DNA of 64,000 nucleotides, taken from CALBJU01 sp965247125. GTDB taxonomy: Bacteria > Bacteroidota > Rhodothermia > Rhodothermales > UBA10348. This document shows positions 1-10,134 of the stretch, piece after piece. How positions within the stretch are numbered: the first letter of the stretch is position 1; every line of letters starts with the position of its first letter. Under the pieces are notes generated by a model. It saw only the letters and a program-made list of their open reading frames with translations. It was not told the DNA's origin and ran no database searches. The translations under genes were made by a program, and so were the position numbers. The DNA lies in assembly GCA_965247125.1 (NCBI GenBank), contig CBDFGO010000001.1:735709-799708 (forward strand), given 5' to 3'.

Positions 1-272
1 CGTTCGACCACTTTGCCTTTAACCGAGACGACAAATTCGTATCGAAGCGATTCTGCGGCACTGGCCGCATCGGGAAACTCCCGGGGATTGAAAACAATCT
101 GGGTCAAGCCGTACCGATCGCGAAGATCTATGAAAATCAGTCCTCCAAGATCTCGACGGGTATCTACCCAGCCCTTCAGGACAATATCCTGGCCGATGTG
201 CTTCGCTCTGAGCTCCCCGCAGGTGTGCGTACGGGTGTTATGGCTGTCTTTTTGAAACTGAGATACTGGCAT
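1..272 (-). CDS. aspS: Aspartyl-tRNA synthetase, N-terminal 90 codons (runs off the left edge)
   Basis: Class II synthetase that charges tRNA-Asp (or Asp/Asn) in the cytoplasm. The complement strand from the ATG at 272 reads the typical start of bacterial AspRS: an RTHTCGELR stretch, then GWVDTRRDLGGLIFIDLRDR, which is the OB-fold anticodon-binding domain. The catalytic core lies outside the window. It is divergent from the transporter at 448, so 273-447 should hold both promoters. Family assignment rests on direct recognition of these conserved blocks. Confidence 0.85.
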   Translation of the reverse strand, partial: MPVSQFQKDSHNTRTHTCGELRAKHIGQDIVLKGWVDTRRDLGGLIFIDLRDRYGLTQIVFNPREFPDAASAAESLRYEFVVSVKGKVVE

Positions 273-447
273 CTTGAACCTGAAGTACTGGCGCGAGGAA
301 ACCGATGATTCGATCCGGGAATGCACGATTCACGTGAGCGATCAAAGATACGGTGTGTCCGATGCAAGAAGGCTGAAAAATTGGTTTAGACAGCTTGGGT
401 CTGGTTTTCTATCTTCTGCCGTTCCTCCAACCAATCTGTGTTGATTC

Positions 448-1938
448 ATGTCCCAAGCAGCCCTGTCACCCAGTGGCACATTTTTCGGTCACCCGCGCGG
501 CCTGGCAACGCTCTTTTTCACAGAGATGTGGGAGCGTTTCAGCTATTACGGCATGCGTGCGCTCCTCATTTTGTTTATGACTGCAGCGGTTGCCGGAGAC
601 AACCCCGGAATGAGTTTAACGGACGGCACTGCGGCGGCCATCTACGGCCTCTATACGAGTCTAGTCTATCTGCTGGCTCTTCCGGGTGGGTGGGTTGCTG
701 ACCAGATCTGGGGACAACGAAAAACTGTGTTCGTCGGAGGTGTGATCATCGCGGCCGGGCACTTCAGCATGGCCATTCCCAGCACCCAGACATTCTTTTT
801 GGGCCTGATTCTGATCGTGGTTGGTACCGGTCTTCTGAAGCCAAATGTTTCGACGATGGTGGGCGAGCTCTACCCTGAAGGAGGTGCCGCAAGAGATGCT
901 GGATTCTCTGTTTACTACATGGGGATAAACCTGGGCGCCTTCCTGGGGCCGCTTCTCTGCGGTTATTTCGGCGAGCAGATCAACTGGCATTATGGTTTTT
1001 CCCATGCTGGATTCGGCATGGTCCTCGGCCTCGTACAGTATCGAATGGGTGGCAAACATCTTGGAGAAGCAGGCCTTTTTCGACCTTCAGCGAGCGATGC
1101 CGAGGTGGCAGCTAAGTCCAGGAAGTTCTATCTGGTCAGCGGGATATCCGCCGCGGTTCTCGTGCTGTTTGGATATCTGGTCACCAGTGGGGTCTTCAAC
1201 CTGACCCTGACCGATATAGCAGAGGCTCTTGGATCGAGCATTCTGATAATCGTAGCGCTTTATTTCATCTACCTGATCATCTTCGGGGGCTACGATAGGG
1301 CTCAGAAAAAAAAGCTCGGTATCATTTTCTGGCTGTTCATTCTGGCCGCCATATTCTGGTCGGGTTTTGAACAGGCGGGGTCCTCGCTGAATCTATTTGC
1401 CGATCGGATGGCGGACAGGGACTTCGGAGGCTGGGAGCTTCCCGCAAGCTGGCTGCAGTCCGTGAATGCTATTTTTATTGTCATATTTGCCCCCATTTTC
1501 GGCTCTTTGTGGCTAGTTCTTGCAAATATGAGCAAGCATCCGTCCTTCCTGACCAAGTTTGGACTCGGACTCCTAGGATTGGGGGCTGGATTCTTCGTGA
1601 TTGCCTGGGGCGCAGCGAACGCTGAGCCCGGAACTGTTGGAATCACATTTCTGATTGTCACCTATTTCCTGCACACGGTTGGAGAGCTTTGTCTCTCGCC
1701 CGTTGGGATGTCATCCATCACCAAGCTGGCTCCGAAAGGCCGGGTGGGTCAGATGATGGGTATTTGGTTTGTGGCGACCGCCCTGGGTAATCTTATTGCG
1801 GGCCTCGTAGCTGGGGACATCGAGGCACTTGGATTTGGCGGCCTCTTCCAGCAGGTGGCATGGATCAGTGCTGGAGCAGGTCTGGTGGCACTTCTACTTT
1901 CCAAACCACTCCAGAAATTGATGGGCCAGGTCGACTAA
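448..1938 (+). CDS. POT/PTR-family proton-coupled oligopeptide transporter
   Basis: A 496-residue inner-membrane protein of the major facilitator superfamily, likely importing di- and tripeptides with protons. The N-terminus carries the POT signature ExxERFSYYG (EMWERFSYYGMRALL, about residues 25-40), followed by about 12-14 hydrophobic helices; the late block GELCLSPVGMSSITKLAP is also typical of the family. Length matches bacterial DtpT/DtpA-type transporters. ATG at 448 is the first start before the conserved region. It stands alone and is followed by a strong bidirectional hairpin. Exact substrate range cannot be read from the sequence. Confidence 0.9.
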   Translation: MSQAALSPSGTFFGHPRGLATLFFTEMWERFSYYGMRALLILFMTAAVAGDNPGMSLTDGTAAAIYGLYTSLVYLLALPGGWVADQIWGQRKTVFVGGVIIAAGHFSMAIPSTQTFFLGLILIVVGTGLLKPNVSTMVGELYPEGGAARDAGFSVYYMGINLGAFLGPLLCGYFGEQINWHYGFSHAGFGMVLGLVQYRMGGKHLGEAGLFRPSASDAEVAAKSRKFYLVSGISAAVLVLFGYLVTSGVFNLTLTDIAEALGSSILIIVALYFIYLIIFGGYDRAQKKKLGIIFWLFILAAIFWSGFEQAGSSLNLFADRMADRDFGGWELPASWLQSVNAIFIVIFAPIFGSLWLVLANMSKHPSFLTKFGLGLLGLGAGFFVIAWGAANAEPGTVGITFLIVTYFLHTVGELCLSPVGMSSITKLAPKGRVGQMMGIWFVATALGNLIAGLVAGDIEALGFGGLFQQVAWISAGAGLVALLLSKPLQKLMGQVD

Positions 1939-1961
1939 CCTTCCGATGGGATGAAACGAGT

Positions 1962-1993
1962 GTGGCGCGGGGTGCATTTGCACCCCGCGCCAC
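1962..1993. terminator. Bidirectional hairpin between converging genes
   Basis: Perfect 15-bp inverted repeat (left arm GTGGCGCGGGGTGCA) around a 2-nt loop, placed between the stop of the transporter (1938) and the stop of the barrel protein (2031). Only short T/A tracts follow, so it may work as a terminator for both genes or as an mRNA 3'-end stabiliser. Confidence 0.65.
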
Positions 1994-2030
1994 TTCTATA
2001 TCTATCAGACCCCGCTGCCTGTGAATCAAA

Positions 2031-3737
2031 CTAGAACGAAGGATTGATGCGGAACCAGAGGGAAGGCTTGTAGCCCGTTCCCAGGTCGCGCAGAGGCCAG
2101 GAGACCTCTAGACGAATCATCCGATCATCGAGAGCAACGCCAAATCCAGCAGAGGAGATGACATCGTCTATGGAGAATTCGTCTGACCCAGCCGCGAGAT
2201 TCGTCCAACCTGCATCGAGCGTACCAAAGAGCGTCACGTCATCAAACATCCAGTCCATGATATCCGGCTCGTAGAGGGAAAATTCGGCATTCGCGAGTAG
2301 CATTCGCGTACCCAGAAATTCGTTTTGATTATAACCTCGAACCGATCCAATTCCTCCGATTGTGAAAGCCTTCTGCAGGGGCACCGTTCCCTCGGTAAAT
2401 CCGCCCCTGACTCGCAGACTTATACCGGAGTCACGGGTCAGACGTGCATACGCACGAACATCTCCCAGATAACGGGAAAAATCGAAATCACCGCCCAGTC
2501 CCTCGCCAATCTCAGCTTCTAATCTGAATGCCGCTCCGCTGGGTCGATGATTGAACGAGCTTATCTGTCCACCTTCTACAGCAAAAACGAGAGACCGCAT
2601 ATCGCCTTCGTTGATGGCTGGATTCGGTCTGAAACTGTCGCCGCCAAAGAGTGACCAGGAAGCTTCATTCTCGAGACTCGTGTACTCGTCTGCTCTGAAG
2701 CCTGCACTGACCTGAAAGAATGAAGTCACACGGCTCACCAGATAGGCTGTCCAGCCCTCGGTCTGATAGTAGTCGAAGAAATCATGTCTGAACAGCGCGG
2801 CCGCGCTCGTATTTTCGGCCCACGAAGCCTTCCAGAGGTCGTTGGTACCGGTATTGAGGTGATAAGCACCACCAACCTTAACGTCGAAATTCGGATTGCG
2901 ACCTCGGCTTCCCAGGCGAGTTTCGGCGCCGACCTCGTAGCGCCAATCGCGCATACCAATAGCGTATCCAACTTGGCCGTAGATGCGGCCCCTATCCCAA
3001 CTGGACCATTCGAGCGGAGAACGAGCGAATCCGAGAAAGAATCCTTCAACGCGATTGTATCGGAATCCAGGGATCGAACGGTAAAGTCCGTGCGCCCGGT
3101 AGGGCCAGCGATGGCTCAGCTCTCCGGTGAATGCATACGTGCTAGAGCGCCAGTCCATATTGTAGTTCCGCCACTCGTTGCTGCGGTTTCTCCAGCGATC
3201 GCTGCGATCTTCCCATTCATCGTCATCATCCCACCAATCGTCATCCCGCGTACGTATCGTAATGCGTTCTTTTCCTTTGCGAATCTGGTAGCGGTTCACA
3301 GATCGACGAGAAATTCGAACATCGTCGCCAGCCTGATCGATGGCATCGTCCAGGTCATCAAGTAGACTTTCAAGTCGCCTGGACAGATCGTCCTCGCCGC
3401 GTCGGTCGAGAGCCCGGACGATGCTTTTCAGCTCTCGCTCAATCTCCCGAAGCATTTTTACGAGATCTTCCTCAGGTATTGCACCTCGAAATCCACCCGT
3501 AGCGGGCCCCGCAAGAGTCAGCCGGTCGCTGATGGACAAAATCTGATCTGAAATGGGTTCAGTTGCGTGCCGCTGGGTAACGTCCTGAAGCAATCCCATC
3601 ACCTTTTGTACTGCGGAAACGACCGACTCGTATTCCGAAGGCACTTTGCTCGTCACTCTTTCCTGAGCACCGACCTGCGTCGTCCACATTCCCAGAAGCA
3701 GAAAAGTGGTAAAAAGCGTAGTAAACGTTTGTCTCAT
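2031..3737 (-). CDS. Outer-membrane Omp85/BamA-like beta-barrel protein
   Basis: 568 residues with a signal peptide (about 1-25, ending QVGAQ), a helical and coiled-coil-prone stretch (30-150), a very acidic and tryptophan-rich linker (about 163-195: runs such as DDDWWDDDDEWEDR), then a beta-rich C-terminal half ending in Phe, as outer-membrane barrels do. The block IGGIGSVRGYNQNEFLGTRM near residue 465 resembles the VRG(F/Y) signature of the D15/Omp85 surface-antigen domain. POTRA domains are not obvious, so it is not BamA itself; a patatin-less or TamA-like assembly or transport barrel is more likely. Function is inferred only at that level. Confidence 0.7.
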   Translation of the reverse strand: MRQTFTTLFTTFLLLGMWTTQVGAQERVTSKVPSEYESVVSAVQKVMGLLQDVTQRHATEPISDQILSISDRLTLAGPATGGFRGAIPEEDLVKMLREIERELKSIVRALDRRGEDDLSRRLESLLDDLDDAIDQAGDDVRISRRSVNRYQIRKGKERITIRTRDDDWWDDDDEWEDRSDRWRNRSNEWRNYNMDWRSSTYAFTGELSHRWPYRAHGLYRSIPGFRYNRVEGFFLGFARSPLEWSSWDRGRIYGQVGYAIGMRDWRYEVGAETRLGSRGRNPNFDVKVGGAYHLNTGTNDLWKASWAENTSAAALFRHDFFDYYQTEGWTAYLVSRVTSFFQVSAGFRADEYTSLENEASWSLFGGDSFRPNPAINEGDMRSLVFAVEGGQISSFNHRPSGAAFRLEAEIGEGLGGDFDFSRYLGDVRAYARLTRDSGISLRVRGGFTEGTVPLQKAFTIGGIGSVRGYNQNEFLGTRMLLANAEFSLYEPDIMDWMFDDVTLFGTLDAGWTNLAAGSDEFSIDDVISSAGFGVALDDRMIRLEVSWPLRDLGTGYKPSLWFRINPSF

Positions 3738-3912
3738 GTCGAAATACTATTCCCTCAAACCTCGATAGTGTTGTAGCCGAAATGGCTTAAGCCCACCTTG
3801 TGAGCTTGTTTCCATCGATACGTTTCAGTGCTGGAAACGGTTACAGGTTGGATTGGAAGCATTCAAAGAAGGTTTGCGGGCAGGAGCTGAAAAACGATCT
3901 TCGGGGAACCAC

Positions 3913-5151
3913 CTAGTCGGTCGACTCAGGTGAAGTCCTCGCGAGCGTCAAGGCGAACAGCAGCATTATAACGACCTGTGTGGCGACTGTTGCGGCGGCT
4001 GCACCCGTTGCGGAGTAGATGGGAATAAAATACAGATTCAATCCGATGTTGGTGACCGCCGCGAGTCCGAGTATGGCTGCGAGTCTGTTTTGCCTGTTGC
4101 TTGCGGTCAGGATCGTGATCATAATCTGATTGACAGCACCCAATACGAATGAGAAAACAAGAATTTGCAACAAGAACACCGCTGGTTTCGCTTCCGCATG
4201 GCCGTCAATAAGAGCCACAATAAAAGGAGCGAGAAAGAAGACAGCCGATCCCGCGATGAGGCTTAATCCTCCCATCCCCAAAGCGCTGCGTTTTGCCAGG
4301 ATTCGAAATTCCGCCCGACTCCTCTCATAGAGCGTCGAGAGGCGTGGCAGCAGTACAGAGGTGACTATGTAGGGAAGAAGTATCATCGCTTCGGTTACCC
4401 GAAACGCGATTCCATACTGACCCGTCACCAACTCACCCTCAAACACTTCAATCATAATGCTGTCGGTCCTGTAGTACAGCAATACGAAGATGCTCGCCAA
4501 GCCGAGGGGAGCCGCTTTGGGAAGGGTGGTTTTGAAGAAGGCAAGCGAGATGTGGACCAGACGAAACCTCGCAATCTTGGCACTGACCCAACCAAAGTTC
4601 AGGAGAAAGGTCACCAACATTCCTGCACTCATTCCGAGCAACGCAGAGGATGCAGTCGGAGAGTAATACAGAGCAAGCCAGCCGAATGCAACGACAAATA
4701 TCTTCTCAAGAATGGTCGAATACGCTTCGTACCGAAATATCTCATGAGCACGAAATAAGGCGCGGCAATACTCGAGGACATTGCGAGCAAGGACATAGGT
4801 GCCGGCAAACAGAACCAGTTCAATCCCTGAATTTGGCCCGATAACCCATTTGATGCTCACTCCGATAGCAATGGCCAGAACGGAAAAGAATGTTCGCGAG
4901 ACTGAAAAATTGGAAAAAAACAGATCGGACCGGTCTTTGGAGCGGGCCAGTTCGCGAGTCGTGTACGGGCTGGAGCCGAGGGTCAGAGAACCATCACAGA
5001 TGCTCATGAGCGCGAGCGCGGCTGTCATGGATCCGTACTGTGCCAGCCCCATGTAGCGGATGCAGATATACGTGATAAAAACAAACCAGATCGGCTTAAC
5101 AGCAACATTACCGACCGTCATCCAGGAGATATTTTTGGTCAGCTGGTTCAC
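3913..5151 (-). CDS. Polysaccharide flippase (Wzx-like, MOP superfamily)
   Basis: 412 residues with about 12 hydrophobic segments. The N-terminus NISWMTVGNVAVKPIWFVFITYI matches the start of polysaccharide-biosynthesis flippases, which carry lipid-linked repeat units across the inner membrane. It is the last gene of the exopolysaccharide operon; its ATG overlaps the stop of the upstream glycosyltransferase (ATGA-type overlap), implying translational coupling. The substrate cannot be predicted. Confidence 0.82.
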   Translation of the reverse strand: MNQLTKNISWMTVGNVAVKPIWFVFITYICIRYMGLAQYGSMTAALALMSICDGSLTLGSSPYTTRELARSKDRSDLFFSNFSVSRTFFSVLAIAIGVSIKWVIGPNSGIELVLFAGTYVLARNVLEYCRALFRAHEIFRYEAYSTILEKIFVVAFGWLALYYSPTASSALLGMSAGMLVTFLLNFGWVSAKIARFRLVHISLAFFKTTLPKAAPLGLASIFVLLYYRTDSIMIEVFEGELVTGQYGIAFRVTEAMILLPYIVTSVLLPRLSTLYERSRAEFRILAKRSALGMGGLSLIAGSAVFFLAPFIVALIDGHAEAKPAVFLLQILVFSFVLGAVNQIMITILTASNRQNRLAAILGLAAVTNIGLNLYFIPIYSATGAAAATVATQVVIMLLFALTLARTSPESTD

Positions 5152-6281
5152 CTGGAAGGCCGCTGCTCTTTATCAACGTCAGCGATCAGTTCAATCCACG
5201 TGCGTTGAATCTGGTCGGTGCCGTAAGTAGAACGATATTTCGTTCGAGCGTGTCGAGAGCATTGCGTCCAGCATTCCGGATCGGTCAACTCCAGGATTGC
5301 GTCTCGAATGGATTCTGGATTCCGCCGTGGTACTACCCGGCCAGCCCTTCCGTGGTCAATCATTTCGGGCATGCCTCCATCATCCGCAACGATCGTCGGC
5401 GTTCCAGCGCACAGTGCTTCGATGATGGAGAGAGGTTGGGCTTCTCCGAGGTAGGAAGGCAGCACAAAGAGATCTGCCTCCAGGTGAAGCCTCTTCACAT
5501 CTGATCGATCTGTCACGGGACCCACATGCTTGACGGACTCTGATACTCCGTGTTGTAGGACCAGGAGATCGAATTCGATTTTGTCCCTTTGATCCATCCA
5601 GGCGCCCGCGAACACAAATCTGATAGGGACGGAGGCTTCCCGCAATAACAAAGCAGCTTGGAGCACGTCCAGATAGCCCTTTTCCCGAATCATATTGCTC
5701 AAAAACAGCACTTGAACCGGCTTTCCGGGTCCTCGGTTCGTTTTTAAAGTTACCTCATCCTCACTCGCTTGTGTAATGATATCAATCGAGTTAGGAATTA
5801 CGATGCGCCGATCGCTTCCAAGCCAGTGGCTGCAGGCCGCAGAGAGCTTCTCGCTGGTAAATACAATCCGAGACAGTGAAGTTATAGCCCTGGCTGCGGT
5901 CCATCGAGTAGTGAATTGTGTGAACAGGCGAGCGAAACTACCCCAGTGTAGGACGGCGATGACACGACGTGACTTGATATGGGGCCAAATGGATAGAAGA
6001 TCTCGAAAGTGACCAGAGATCTGCGGCGAGATTGATAACCATACAACAGTTGCATCGCTGTTTTCGACCAGAACCGCCCGCAGCCGTTTGCCAATTTTTC
6101 GGTACGCTGAGATTTTGCCCGGGATACTTGTCTCCTGCGGCACCATGGTGTCGACGGCAATGCACGTGTACGATCGCTCCAGAATGTCTTTCAAGCGAGC
6201 GGTGGAGACAGACTGCCCGTCAAAAGGCGGAGGATATCGGCCCACTACAATCAGTTTCTTATCGGGATTGATTTCCATCAA
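5148..6281 (-). CDS. Glycosyltransferase family 4 (GT-B fold)
   Basis: 377-residue cytoplasmic sugar transferase. It starts with KLIVVGRYPPPFDGQS (GT-B N-terminal Rossmann start). The C-terminal Glycos_transf_1 domain is marked by VLFLSNMIREKGYLDVL and the acid-containing donor motif LSIIEALCAGTPTIVADDGG. It overlaps the flippase downstream and the second transferase upstream by 4 nt each, so it is part of one polycistronic unit. Donor and acceptor sugars are unknown. Confidence 0.87.
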   Translation of the reverse strand: MMEINPDKKLIVVGRYPPPFDGQSVSTARLKDILERSYTCIAVDTMVPQETSIPGKISAYRKIGKRLRAVLVENSDATVVWLSISPQISGHFRDLLSIWPHIKSRRVIAVLHWGSFARLFTQFTTRWTAARAITSLSRIVFTSEKLSAACSHWLGSDRRIVIPNSIDIITQASEDEVTLKTNRGPGKPVQVLFLSNMIREKGYLDVLQAALLLREASVPIRFVFAGAWMDQRDKIEFDLLVLQHGVSESVKHVGPVTDRSDVKRLHLEADLFVLPSYLGEAQPLSIIEALCAGTPTIVADDGGMPEMIDHGRAGRVVPRRNPESIRDAILELTDPECWTQCSRHARTKYRSTYGTDQIQRTWIELIADVDKEQRPSR

Positions 6282-7447
6282 GTGGTGTCCGATCGTTTTT
6301 TCTGCACGAATCGAATCGCCTCTTCCAGACCGTCGATCATTCTTTCGAGGCTTAATTCGGTACGAGAATACTGGCTCGCCGCCTGGGAAAACCGTTCTTG
6401 AGAAGTCAGGGCGGTCTGGACGCCTTCAGCCAGATCTTCTGCCGAATCTGAAGAAGTCAGGATTCCGTTTTCCCCGGAAACGACGTAACTCCATTCGGGA
6501 CTGTGCATTCGAGAGTCGCCAACCGGATTTGGCGCGATTACGGGGACGCCCAGGCAGAACGCGTGATTTACGGATAGTCCGAGATATCCTGGGTTGAGCA
6601 GAACATCGGACGCAAATATGAACGGGGCTGATTCCGACAGCTCGGTGACAGCTCCAAGAAATCGAACGGTTAATCCCAGCTCTGCGGCCTTCGTCTCCAT
6701 TTCTGTTTTTTCGGGACCGTTTCCAATGATTATCAGCGAAACGTCTTCCTTTCCAAGCGCGGCCGCGGTTTCGAGCACCCTGAAAACGCCTTTTTCCCGA
6801 ATCAATCGTCCAACGAACAGTACGGTCGGTTTGTCCGGAAGTAAAAGTCGAGCTCTCACAGATTTTTTACCCTCCTCATGCAAGCGCTCATGCAGGGCAA
6901 ACAGCGTCGGTGTGTCCAGTGTATTTCGAGCAACAAACACTTTTTCGTCGCCGACCAACGGGTGAAGATCTGCAGCGATTTGGTCTGTGTAGCAAATTAC
7001 GGCGTCCGCTTTGCGCGCCAATCTAACTCGATATTGATCGCGGAGGTCAGAAGAGCCGAGAGGCCGAAGGTTGGACGAAAAATGCCCCCACAGAATCGTT
7101 CCACAACCTCTCTGACGCGCCTTTCGCATCAAGAATGGAAGAGAAAGCGAACGTGGTGACTCTTCGGCCAGGACGATACCGGCGTCTGAAAAGCTGGTGA
7201 GTGCTGAGTCGAACCGCTGCCAGTGCGCTCGATGGCCAGCCATCCACACATTTTTTAGAGTATGTCGTCGGTATTCCGTCCCAATATTTGGGGAAAGCTC
7301 CGCCAGCGATGACCCTTCGGGCGGCTCTCCAGAGCACACGACCAGCCCATTCGCCAGCCTCTTGTTCAGAGCTTCAAGGACGGGCACGCGATAACCGGGA
7401 ACGAATCGGGTGAAATAGAGGACGGGATGTTGTCGGCCCACCATCAA
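6278..7447 (-). CDS. Glycosyltransferase family 4-like protein
   Basis: 389 residues. Glycos_transf_1 features are present (TVLFVGRLIREKGVFRVLET; GNGPEKTEME), but the usual E-x7-E donor motif reads GYLGLSVNHAFCLGVPVI, so the first acidic position is replaced by Asn. That may alter activity or donor choice. ATG at 7447 overlaps the stop of the ligase/polymerase gene by 4 nt. It likely adds one residue of the operon's polysaccharide. Confidence 0.82.
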   Translation of the reverse strand: MMVGRQHPVLYFTRFVPGYRVPVLEALNKRLANGLVVCSGEPPEGSSLAELSPNIGTEYRRHTLKNVWMAGHRAHWQRFDSALTSFSDAGIVLAEESPRSLSLPFLMRKARQRGCGTILWGHFSSNLRPLGSSDLRDQYRVRLARKADAVICYTDQIAADLHPLVGDEKVFVARNTLDTPTLFALHERLHEEGKKSVRARLLLPDKPTVLFVGRLIREKGVFRVLETAAALGKEDVSLIIIGNGPEKTEMETKAAELGLTVRFLGAVTELSESAPFIFASDVLLNPGYLGLSVNHAFCLGVPVIAPNPVGDSRMHSPEWSYVVSGENGILTSSDSAEDLAEGVQTALTSQERFSQAASQYSRTELSLERMIDGLEEAIRFVQKKRSDTT

Positions 7448-8913
7448 TCTGGAGGCCCTTCAGTCCTGCTGTTCTCGCCACTGGCCGCAGGGCTGTACGC
7501 GTAACATCCACCAGCAATTCCCCACAGGCAGGCGTAAATAAACATGAGATCGTTCTGAAAGAAAGGATTCGCCGTCAGAGCGGTGATTGAGAGCGCAGCT
7601 AGAGAACCCGCGACGGCTAGCGAAATCAGTCGCGATAAGGGGTCAGCGTTTTTCGAGCGCCAATTTTGAACAGCCCGAACAAAGAACCGGATCATCATAA
7701 ACAGCATCATTCCCAGGCCCCAGACACCAAATTTGAACGCGAGAGCAACGTATCCATTGTGTACGAACGTCTTGATCTCCGAATACTCGTAGGTAATGTT
7801 GTAGAAGCGATACGGGACGCCCATACCGTGTCCAAGAATTGGATTAACCTGAATGTGATGCCACACGCCCTTCGCCTCCAAAAATCTATTGATCAACGAG
7901 ACGTCGCTGCTCACGGCGGTTTGAAGCGTCAAGAATCGATCCAGCAGGCCGGTCAGCACCAGAAGTAAGAAATCACCGAGTACGAGGTAGGCAATCAGAA
8001 ATACGCCTCCAGCCGATAACAGCCCGACCACAACCAATCGAACTTTATCGCGTTTTGAAACGAACAGGAAAATGAACCCGGCTCCAAGAAAAAAGGCTAC
8101 CCAGTACGCTCGGCTCTGGGTCAATATCAGCCCAGCGAACAGGCATAAAACCAGCCCCAGATAAAACAGCCTGTTTCTCATCTTTCCCGCCTGCAGAAAT
8201 AAGGTCAGGCCAAGAAGGGCAGGTACCATCAACAAAGACTCATTGATGATGGCCCTACTGGTCGCGATCTGCCATACTTTTTCTGCGTCTCCCAGGTCGC
8301 CCCGGTACTCCAGAAGATTACGGGAGAGAACGAAGACGCCAATAAAGATCAATGATCCGACAACCACTCTGAGATCATTTTTATGGCTTGTGATGGCCTC
8401 GCGAATGGGCCAGTAGAACGCCAGCATCGAAAAACTCAGCCACTCACCCAGGATCATGCTGGGCCAGCCGTCAAACATCACGGAAATCGGTATCGTAAGC
8501 GTGATGAGTACCAGAAAGGCCAATAACACACGCTCTTCGGGTCTCCGGCAAATTACTTGTTGCTGCAGATAGGATCGGGTAAAGAACCAGTGAGCCAGAA
8601 ATCCCAGGTAGTAGAGACCATAGACGATTTCACCCGGCTGAAGGCCTTCCTGAAATCCTACAATCAGAACGAATCCGCACATCACAACCGCGAGATTCAG
8701 CAGTGGTCTCTTGAACAGCGTTAGTGCGAGGGCACCTGCAATCAGAACGACGGGAACGAATGGCAGAAATTCGTTCGCCGACCATGTCACGGCGAGGATA
8801 AGAAGCAGACCGAATCCGAGAGCCGACCAAAGTAAGAAGGCCCCCCATCTCTTAAGCCACTGAGTACTTGGGCCGCGACTGGATATGATCAGCGTGGTGT
8901 TCACCGATGTCAT
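7444..8913 (-). CDS. O-antigen ligase/polymerase (Wzy/WaaL family)
   Basis: 489-residue multi-pass inner-membrane protein with a large periplasmic loop between about residues 330 and 390. The loop holds the family hallmark around FVHNGYVALAFKFGVWGLG (HNxY), preceded by NPILGHGMG and by SRAYWVAFFLGAGF, which matches Wzy_C proteins. It either polymerises repeat units or ligates glycan to a lipid or protein. Position between Wzz and two transferases favours a polymerase role in a Wzx/Wzy pathway. Confidence 0.82.
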   Translation of the reverse strand: MTSVNTTLIISSRGPSTQWLKRWGAFLLWSALGFGLLLILAVTWSANEFLPFVPVVLIAGALALTLFKRPLLNLAVVMCGFVLIVGFQEGLQPGEIVYGLYYLGFLAHWFFTRSYLQQQVICRRPEERVLLAFLVLITLTIPISVMFDGWPSMILGEWLSFSMLAFYWPIREAITSHKNDLRVVVGSLIFIGVFVLSRNLLEYRGDLGDAEKVWQIATSRAIINESLLMVPALLGLTLFLQAGKMRNRLFYLGLVLCLFAGLILTQSRAYWVAFFLGAGFIFLFVSKRDKVRLVVVGLLSAGGVFLIAYLVLGDFLLLVLTGLLDRFLTLQTAVSSDVSLINRFLEAKGVWHHIQVNPILGHGMGVPYRFYNITYEYSEIKTFVHNGYVALAFKFGVWGLGMMLFMMIRFFVRAVQNWRSKNADPLSRLISLAVAGSLAALSITALTANPFFQNDLMFIYACLWGIAGGCYAYSPAASGENSRTEGPPD

Positions 8914-8919
8914 TCGGCA

Positions 8920-10095
8920 CTAATTGACTGTGGCGGCATCCCGCAATCGGGTGGCGAAATACTCATGGCGACGACGCCACCAATCCATCACGAGTGCGAA
9001 AAAGATGGCAAGGATGAAGGCGGAAAGGGTCGCTGCGATACAGATGATGCTACGTTTGGGTTTGAACTTCTCGACTGGAGCGATAGCGGCATCAACGATC
9101 TGCAGAGCTTCGCCTGTGCGTTCCTCTTCAAATTTGGCCTGTTCGAGCATCGGTGCCACGAGTTCCAGGATTCGCTCCTGGATGGTTCGCTCGAGCGTGA
9201 GATTGAGATAGCTCTTGACCATCTCAGGAGCCCGATCCTGGGAGACCGGTAAGACAGCTTCTTTGCCCGCCAGCGCTTCCTGATATTTTTGATCGGCAGC
9301 GGCGACAATAGCCTCAAGACTGCGTGCCTGGCGATTTTCTTCCCCGAACTGCGACCTCAGCGCGGCCAACTGAATTTCGACCTGGATGGCATCAGCGCGC
9401 AGTTCTGCCAGTTGGGTGAAGTAAGCCAGAGTCTGGGCCTCCAGATCTATTACACCGTATTCACGCTGAAATGAAGCGAGTGAGTCCAACATTGCCTGCC
9501 GATCCAATCCAGCCTGTTCATATCGTGATTGTACATATTCGCGAAAATTGCCGGCGGTCTGCTTTGAGAGTCTGTTGTTGATTTCATCCAGTTTTTCGAC
9601 AAAATAATTCGACATATCTGCGGCCCGCTGGGGGTCCTTATCCAGCACTTCCACCGAGAAGAAATCGAATTCCTGATCGACCACAAAGTCGACATTATCC
9701 TTAAGCGCATCACGGGCCTCTTCGAAAGGAAACTCCTCGTCCTCCAACTCATAAATAGTGACCAAATCAAACGTCTCTACGACATCATCCATCACGGTCC
9801 TGCTATTCAATATGGCCAAGTACCGAACATAATCCCCACCAGCTCCACCGAGGAGCGACTGAGCTGCACTCGATATATCACCCAGCAATACACCAGCAAG
9901 GCCACCGGAGGCTGAAGAGGGCAGGAGTAGTCGGGAAGACGCCTTGAACCAGTTCGGGAGCAACAGGCTGATCACCACCGCCGCGATAGCCATCACTACG
10001 GTGACGATGGTGATAAATCGTCGCCAACGGTATAAAACACCGAGCATATTCCACCAGGCCTGATCTGAATTTTCTGGATTATTTAATTCGCTCAT
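8920..10095 (-). CDS. Wzz-type chain-length determinant
   Basis: 391 residues: a transmembrane helix near residues 30-52 (RFITIVTVVMAIAAVVISLL), a long periplasmic region with extended coiled coil, and a second helix near 355-377 (SIICIAATLSAFILAIFFAL). The layout TM-periplasmic-coil-TM is that of polysaccharide co-polymerases, which set polymer length. No C-terminal tyrosine-kinase domain is present. It sits 39 nt downstream of the exporter gene and 6 nt upstream of the ligase gene. Confidence 0.85.
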   Translation of the reverse strand: MSELNNPENSDQAWWNMLGVLYRWRRFITIVTVVMAIAAVVISLLLPNWFKASSRLLLPSSASGGLAGVLLGDISSAAQSLLGGAGGDYVRYLAILNSRTVMDDVVETFDLVTIYELEDEEFPFEEARDALKDNVDFVVDQEFDFFSVEVLDKDPQRAADMSNYFVEKLDEINNRLSKQTAGNFREYVQSRYEQAGLDRQAMLDSLASFQREYGVIDLEAQTLAYFTQLAELRADAIQVEIQLAALRSQFGEENRQARSLEAIVAAADQKYQEALAGKEAVLPVSQDRAPEMVKSYLNLTLERTIQERILELVAPMLEQAKFEEERTGEALQIVDAAIAPVEKFKPKRSIICIAATLSAFILAIFFALVMDWWRRRHEYFATRLRDAATVN

Positions 10096-10134
10096 TGCAG
10101 AATATTGCTTATTCCTGTGGGCGGCGCGTTCCGC

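Noticed and set aside
13..367. Short frames at the left edge
   Set aside because: They are shadows of the aspS start, whose conserved N-terminus is clearly read on the minus strand to 272.
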